From positions 327,829-391,828 of the forward strand of contig BBDJ01000001.1 of the NCBI GenBank assembly GCA_001312325.1: 64,000 nucleotides of DNA. Reading direction: 5' to 3'. Numbering within the stretch: position 1 is the first letter of the stretch; every line of letters begins with the position of its first letter. The notes under the pieces are model-generated. The model was not told the origin of the DNA and ran no database searches. It worked only from the letters and a program-made list of their open reading frames with translations. Origin of the DNA: Lysinibacillus pakistanensis. GTDB lineage: Bacteria; Bacillota; Bacilli; Bacillales_A; Planococcaceae. The position numbers and the translations under genes were made by a program. Below are positions 62,339-64,000 of the stretch, in pieces.

Positions 62339-63908
62339 ATGAATCAATTTAAATTAAAGGTGAAGGATGTATTAGAGAATAAACATTTTAAAAGTGCAGA
62401 AGTAGTAGCTGGAGAAGATGGATTATTACGGATTGTCAAATGGGCGCATGTCATTGAAATTGTCCAAATAGATAATTTCTTGGCTGGTGATGAATTGGTC
62501 TTGACAACTGGCATAAGCCTGCAGCATAACATAGACGATTTTATCTTTTTTTGTAGAGTCTTTAATTCACAAAAGTTGCGCTGCATTATGTATTGAATAT
62601 GGTGATTATCTACAAACCATTCCAGCAATCATTGTATCCCTTGCCAACCGTCATAGCTTTCCTATAATCGTTTTTCATGAAACTGTTCCCTTCGTTCGCA
62701 TTACCCAGGATTTACATAGTCAAATATTAAATCAACAATATTTAATGATTTCCACGTTAGAATCCTACTCTCAAACATTAAATAAAAACGCCCTATTAGG
62801 ACAAACAACTGAGGATATTTTACAAAATATGTATAATGAATTGAAAACACAAATTGTATTTTCTATTAAAAGCCGAGAGCCTATCTTTTTCCCAAATGCG
62901 GTGCCTCATAAGCGTCAGCAATTACTAGCGATGAAGGAAAAAGCCTCCGAATTTAAACATGAGCCTATCTTTATTTTTGATCAGCATTATGCTGATTTGA
63001 CTCTTTTTAGGGCAGATGGTCAATTTTCAGAATTCGAACTACTCATTTTAGATCGTACAGCTACAGCGTTAGCACAGCTTCTAATGCGAGAGTTTTATAT
63101 AGAGGAAAAAAAAAATATGGAGGATGCCACTATTCTAGTAGATTGGATAGATCAGAAATTATCGAAAGAGGAAATTTACAAATTTATTGTCACTCATCAT
63201 TCAAACTTCAAAATATCTAGTGGGGCTGTCTTTATTTTAGCGTCTCCACATACAGTTCCTAAAGTGCAAGAAGATATTGTCTATAGTAAGCTATATTACC
63301 GAAACCTCTTTGAACAACATGGATTTATTCCCTTTTTATTCGAGAAAAAGAGCTATATTATCTTTATTCTTCTTCATACCAAAGATAGTAAATTGAGTCG
63401 TGAATTATTGAATTCGTTATGCTCTTCACTTCAGAAGGCAGAGTTTTACAAAAAACAAATATCTCAGGGATATCAAATAGCATTTGGAAAAGTAGTTTCA
63501 GATGTTGTAGAAATTCCCAAAAGCTATCAAACTGCGCTTGATACATTATATATTTGCAGTAAAGTGCCAACAACTTCTTTTTTTTATGATGATTTACATT
63601 TATATCATCTTATCTACAAGCTTCAGATGCAGGTGAATTTGCAGGAAGTGATTCAAGATTATTTACAGCCCGTTATTGAATACGATCGGAAATATAATAG
63701 TAAGCTACTAGAAACGTTGCAGGTCTATTTACAAACAAATGGCTCCAAGCAGCAGACAGCCAAACAATTGTTTATTGTACGGCAGACACTCTACCACCGC
63801 TTAAAAAAACTGGAAAGTCTATTAGGTGAAAATTTTATGAAGGGGCATAATCGTATTACACTTGAATTTATGCTACTTGCAAATTCTTTGATTGAGGATA
63901 AAAATTAA
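62339..63908 (+). CDS. PucR-family transcriptional regulator, one frameshift
   Basis: Restored 522 residues. The N-terminal PucR domain (KVKDVLENKHFKSAEVVAGE, LVLTTGISLQHN) senses a metabolite; the C-terminal helix-turn-helix is QTAKQLFIVRQTLYHRLKKL. Divergent from the permease/dehydrogenase/transaminase operon with a 194-bp gap, so it is the likely activator, probably responding to the substrate amino acid. An extra T in a 7-T run near 62550 breaks it. GAAAGGGG precedes the ATG. Confidence 0.9.
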
Positions 63909-63936
63909 ATCCCCTAGTTTTGGAGTCAAGCATTTC

Positions 63937-64000
63937 GCTCGGGGGCTCCGCTGTTTCGCTCGGGGGCTCCGCTGTTTCGCTCGGGGGCTCCGCTGTTTCG
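63937..64000. repeat. Perfect 21-bp tandem repeat array (array 3), runs off the window
   Basis: The unit GCTCGGGGGCTCCGCTGTTTC occurs three times without change at 63937, 63958 and 63979 and continues past base 64000. It is far richer in G/C than its surroundings and lies just after the PucR stop. Confidence 0.9.

Overview
The window comes from a low-GC, spore-forming Gram-positive of the Bacillaceae/Planococcaceae, most likely Lysinibacillus. The evidence is strong AGGAGG-type ribosome binding sites, spore genes (rsfA, cwlJ, gerQ, pbpG), bacillithiol synthesis (bshB2), and a backbone that matches the Bacillus subtilis ywjF-to-ywd region almost gene for gene: fadF, argS-ywiB, speB, pbpG, ywhD, ywhB, ywfO, rsfA, lipL, hemQ, cwlJ-gerQ, ywdK, ywdI, ung, pdxK. 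Genus assignment is inference from gene order and protein style, not from a database search.

Layout. 1-3014 holds fatty-acid oxidation genes (thiolase end, FadF with a FadR-like box). 3241-7604 is a cobalamin salvage operon on the minus strand: B12 riboswitch, btuF, btuC, a btuD-cbiZ fusion and a PduO adenosyltransferase. 7678-11238 is a second acyl-CoA module (MerR regulator, acyl-CoA ligase, acyl-CoA dehydrogenase). 11485-13586 is ywiB-argS. 13870-17106 is a small accessory stretch (CcdC-like, TetR, HxlR, SDR). 17427-22255 returns to backbone (speB, pbpG, ywhD, ywhB), but speE is absent and a repeat element lies in its place. 22355-28886 is an accessory cell-surface locus: a class A sortase facing a ~1,935-residue LPQTD-anchored modular protein. 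29373-39851 is backbone (HD hydrolase, rsfA, lipL, hemQ, cwlJ-gerQ, amidohydrolase, ywdK, ywdI, ung, pdxK). 39898-49860 carries a thioesterase, yojF-bshB2, TerC, ilvA, a NERD protein, a tryptophan-type ABC importer and queT under a preQ1 riboswitch. 49898-51361 is a lone trpB under a Trp-specific T-box. 51407-64000 carries an acyl-CoA ligase, a threonine dehydrogenase, a chemoreceptor, a RodA-like protein, and a transaminase / semialdehyde dehydrogenase / permease group beside a PucR-type activator.

Sequence quality matters here. More than 60 single-base (a few two-base) indels break about 35 otherwise ordinary genes, including argS with two. Almost all are one extra base in an A/T run of 7 or 8; a handful are single-base losses. 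Restoring them gives full-length family members with lengths divisible by three every time, so I annotate the restored genes across their whole span and treat the breaks as probable sequencing or assembly error. They are flagged entry by entry.

Beyond the genes, the window holds a family of dispersed hairpin elements (four copies plus one fragment) sharing closing arms of the type TATCTTCATT...AATGAAGATA, and three separate intergenic arrays of 21-bp tandem units. Neither is explained by the genes, and these are the best candidates for undescribed structure. A structured leader upstream of the surface protein, cysteine-bounded repeat modules in that protein, and several palindromic operators are reported as separate observations.
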